Assembly (NCBI GenBank): GCA_913020625.1
Contig: CAJVZX010000034.1
Span: 1-8,584, forward strand
DNA from: an uncultured Pelagibacterales bacterium
GTDB lineage: Bacteria > Pseudomonadota > Alphaproteobacteria > Pelagibacterales > Pelagibacteraceae
DNA: 8,584 bases
Direction: 5' to 3'
Position numbers and translations under genes: made by a program. The notes under the pieces were generated by a model that saw nothing but the letters and a program-made list of their open reading frames with translations, did not search any database and was not told the DNA's origin. Below, piece by piece: positions 6,755 to 8,584 of the stretch (the stretch's first letter is position 1; each line of letters starts with the position of its first letter).

Positions 6755-7386
6755 TTTTTTTTTTTAATATTTTTTATACTTACAATTAACGAATCGCTGT
6801 TCGTGACACTCATACGTTCCTTATACTCAAAATCCCAAACCTTGGAAGCTTCTAAAAAATTTTGTTTTCCATTTTTCCCCAAAAATAATATTAAATTTTG
6901 ATAATTTTTAAAATTAGTTGTCACAATTTTAAAAATCTTATCTATTGGCTTAAATGCTCTGGCTGTAATTGAATTAGCTTCAAGATTTTTTTCTTCAAAT
7001 ACATTTTTATTTAAAATTTGAGTATTTAATTCAAGTTTTTCTGAAACTAGCCTAAGAAAGTCTGATTTTTTAGGACTTTTCTCATATAAGTCAAATATAG
7101 TTGATATGTTATTATGTTTCATGATTATTGAGATAACTATTCCAGGAAAACCAGCTCCTGATCCTAAATCTATACATTTTTTTGATTTTTTATCAATCAA
7201 ATCAATTATTTGAGCACTATCTTGTATATGTCTAACATCTACAATTTCTTCATCTTTTGAGCTAATAAGATTAAATTTCTTATTATTTTCTAATAATATT
7301 CTTTTAAATTCATTTAAACTCTCAATTGTTTCACGTGAAACTTGAATTAATGATGATAAATCTTTAGTAATTAAATTATTAGCCAT
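6751..7386 (-). CDS. rsmG: 16S rRNA (guanine-527-N7)-methyltransferase RsmG
   Basis: RsmG (formerly GidB) uses S-adenosylmethionine to methylate N7 of G527 in 16S rRNA; loss of the modification gives low-level streptomycin resistance in several bacteria. The 211 residues match the family length (E. coli 207). Visible landmarks are VSRETIESLNEF at 16-27, NLISSKDEEIVDVRHIQDS at 39-57 (NLTxxxxxxxxxxRHxxDS in relatives), the SAM loop DLGSGAGFPG at 73-82, a downstream EKSPKKSDFLRLVSEKL block, and ITARAFKPIDKI. The ATG follows the mnmG stop with no gap, and the last four bases overlap the parA TTG start. Codons 15-20 (QVSRET) simultaneously spell the parS site. The gene ends in a run of eleven A encoding Lys-Lys-Lys and part of Asn. 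Confidence 0.96.
   Translation of the reverse strand: MANNLITKDLSSLIQVSRETIESLNEFKRILLENNKKFNLISSKDEEIVDVRHIQDSAQIIDLIDKKSKKCIDLGSGAGFPGIVISIIMKHNNISTIFDLYEKSPKKSDFLRLVSEKLELNTQILNKNVFEEKNLEANSITARAFKPIDKIFKIVTTNFKNYQNLILFLGKNGKQNFLEASKVWDFEYKERMSVTNSDSLIVSIKNIKKKN
6755..6765. repeat. Homopolymer run of eleven A (minus strand) at the rsmG-parA junction
   Basis: Eleven consecutive T on the plus strand correspond to eleven A on the coding strand, just before the parA TTG. They encode the last residues of rsmG. The run replaces any Shine-Dalgarno for parA. Such runs are prone to polymerase or sequencing slippage; a one-base change would alter the rsmG tail and its overlap with parA but leave the parA frame itself intact. 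Confidence 0.8.
7327..7342. promoter_or_regulatory. parS: parS centromere site inside rsmG
   Basis: TGTTTCACGTGAAACT matches the widely conserved chromosomal parS consensus TGTTTCACGTGAAACA at 15 of 16 positions; only the last base departs. The inner 14 bases form a perfect palindrome. The site is bound by ParB, whose gene lies about 1.4 kb away in the same cluster. It lies in the coding strand of rsmG, where GTT TCA CGT GAA ACA gives Val-Ser-Arg-Glu-Thr at residues 16-20. The same overlap of parS with the (N)VSRET codons of gidB/rsmG is known in other bacteria. I found no second site of this quality in the window. Confidence 0.93.
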
Positions 7387-8584
7387 TTAGGCTATATTTT
7401 TGAGAGATTTTCGCTTTACATGCGATAGAAGAATGTATACTGCGGCTGGAGTAATTCCATCTATTCTAAGCGCTTGACCCATAGTTGCTGGTTTTATTTG
7501 ATTAAATTTAGTTTTTACTTCATTTGAAAGGCCACTTAATTTTTCATAATCAATATTTTTAGGGATCGATAGATTTTCATCTCTTTTAAATGCCAATATA
7601 TCTGCTTTTTGTTTCACCATATATCCACTATAATGAGAGTTTATTTCAATTTGTTCATCAATATTTTTACCAAAAGTTGGTATTTCTGGCCAAATTTCTC
7701 TAATTTTAACCATATTAACCTCTTTTTGACCTAATATGGTGCTTGCAGATCTATACATACCATCTTTTGCAATGTTTATTCCAAAACTAGCTGCTTTTGA
7801 AGGAGACAAAGATAATTTATTCATTTTTTTAGAAATTTTAGATAGTTTATTACTTTTATCATTAAATATTCTTATTCTTTCATGTGAAATAAGACCTATC
7901 CCACTTCCTTTGATTGTTAATCTTTGATCTGCATTATCTGCCCTTAAAGATAATCTATATTCTGCTCTTGATGTAAACATTCTATAAGGTTCCGCAACAC
8001 CCTTGGTAATCAGATCATCTATCATAACTCCAATATAGGCATCTGATCGATCTAATATAAATGGTAATGATTTTTTAAAGGATAAGGCAGCGTTAACTCC
8101 AGCTATCAATCCTTGAGCAGCAGCCTCTTCATAGCCAGTTGTGCCATTGATTTGTCCTGCAAGATATAAACTTTGTATTTTTTTTGTTTCAAGAGTTAAA
8201 AAAAGTTCTCTTGGATCCACGTAATCATATTCAATTGCATATCCTGACCTAAGTATTTTAACATTTTCTAAACCATTGATTTTACTACATATTTCCTGCT
8301 GTACATCAGCTGGCAAAGACGTCGAAATACCATTGGGATAAATAGTATGGCTACTTAAACCCTCTGGTTCTAAAAATATTTGATGTCTTTGCTTATCTGA
8401 AAACTTTATAATCTTATCTTCAATTGATGGACAGTATCTTGGTCCAACTCCTTTTATTTTTCCAGAATACATTGCGCTTCTCTTTAAATTTTTAGAAATA
8501 ATTTTATGAACATCCTTATTAGTGTAAGTCATCCGACATGAAATTTGTTTGTTTAAATTATTTTTGGTTAAGAAAGAAAAAAAG
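7387..8584 (-). CDS. mnmG: tRNA uridine-5-carboxymethylaminomethyl(34) synthesis protein MnmG (5' end outside window)
   Basis: MnmG (GidA) is an FAD enzyme that, with MnmE, installs the carboxymethylaminomethyl group on wobble uridine 34 of certain tRNAs. About 398 C-terminal residues of the usual 620 or so are visible. The first in-frame ATG (8530-8532) is not the start: the frame stays open to the right edge and the upstream codons read FFSFLTKNNLNKQISCR, matching the family (PFSFxxxxxxxxQxxC). Visible landmarks, numbered in this fragment, are GVGPRYCPSIEDK, whose Cys51 aligns with catalytic Cys277 of E. coli; the FAD-contacting GQINGTTGYEEAAAQG at 143-158; DDLITKGVAEPYRMFTSRAEYRLSLRADNADQRL at about 188-221; and the C-terminal helical domain that binds MnmE (LRIDGITPAAVYILLSHVKR, about 373-392). 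The stop abuts the rsmG ATG. The promoter of the whole mnmG-rsmG-parA-parB cluster must lie outside the window. Confidence 0.97.
   Translation of the reverse strand, partial: FFSFLTKNNLNKQISCRMTYTNKDVHKIISKNLKRSAMYSGKIKGVGPRYCPSIEDKIIKFSDKQRHQIFLEPEGLSSHTIYPNGISTSLPADVQQEICSKINGLENVKILRSGYAIEYDYVDPRELFLTLETKKIQSLYLAGQINGTTGYEEAAAQGLIAGVNAALSFKKSLPFILDRSDAYIGVMIDDLITKGVAEPYRMFTSRAEYRLSLRADNADQRLTIKGSGIGLISHERIRIFNDKSNKLSKISKKMNKLSLSPSKAASFGINIAKDGMYRSASTILGQKEVNMVKIREIWPEIPTFGKNIDEQIEINSHYSGYMVKQKADILAFKRDENLSIPKNIDYEKLSGLSNEVKTKFNQIKPATMGQALRIDGITPAAVYILLSHVKRKSLKNIA

Noticed and set aside
6719..6901. Open frame on the plus strand across the parA-rsmG junction
   Set aside because: It lies opposite two conserved genes, is rich in Phe and Ile from reversed A-rich codons and has no start signal.
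7876..7891. A second parS-like sequence (TCTTTCATGTGAAATA) in mnmG
   Set aside because: It matches the consensus at only 13 of 16 positions and the central CG is lost, breaking the palindrome. Chance in AT-rich coding sequence is more likely.
7736..7927. Open frame on the plus strand within mnmG
   Set aside because: Antisense to conserved MnmG sequence, hydrophobic by reversal of Lys/Glu/Asn codons, no ribosome binding site.
8530..8532. ATG as the true start of mnmG
   Set aside because: The frame stays open to the window edge and the 17 upstream codons match the MnmG family, so this is an internal methionine and the gene continues beyond the window.

Overview
The window looks like a core chromosomal segment of an AT-rich alphaproteobacterium, most likely of the SAR11 (Pelagibacterales) group. 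The reasons are the very low GC with long A and T runs, near-zero or overlapping gene junctions, almost no Shine-Dalgarno sequences, and a gene order known from alphaproteobacterial chromosomes: leuS-lptE-holA facing mnmG-rsmG-parA-parB. The assignment to SAR11 rests on this overall character and on a porin-like N-terminus, not on a database search.

Layout. Bases 1-228 (minus strand, running off the left edge) encode the signal peptide and first strands of an outer-membrane porin with the only strong Shine-Dalgarno in the window. A 237-base divergent intergenic region (229-465) holds candidate promoters for both directions. On the plus strand from 466 to 5122 follow a DUF3576 lipoprotein, leuS (leucyl-tRNA synthetase), lptE (LPS-assembly lipoprotein) and holA (DNA polymerase III delta subunit). 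A perfect 30-base AT-only palindrome sits over the end of the lipoprotein gene, just before leuS. On the minus strand from the right edge to 5103 lies an equally tight cluster: mnmG (tRNA wobble-uridine modification, 5' end outside the window), rsmG (16S rRNA G527 methyltransferase), parA and parB (chromosome partitioning). The two clusters converge and their last genes, holA and parB, overlap tail to tail by 20 bases.

How the genes relate. The plus-strand cluster mixes translation (leuS), outer-membrane assembly (lptE, probably the DUF3576 lipoprotein) and replication (holA). The minus-strand cluster couples tRNA and rRNA modification with segregation. The ParB binding site parS is visible as a 15/16 match to the consensus inside the 5' coding part of rsmG (7327-7342), so the window carries the ATPase, the CTPase/DNA-binding clamp and one of its loading sites together.

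No mobile element, CRISPR array, tRNA, rRNA or clear pseudogene is visible. I see no evidence of a new multi-gene system; the noteworthy items are regulatory and architectural.
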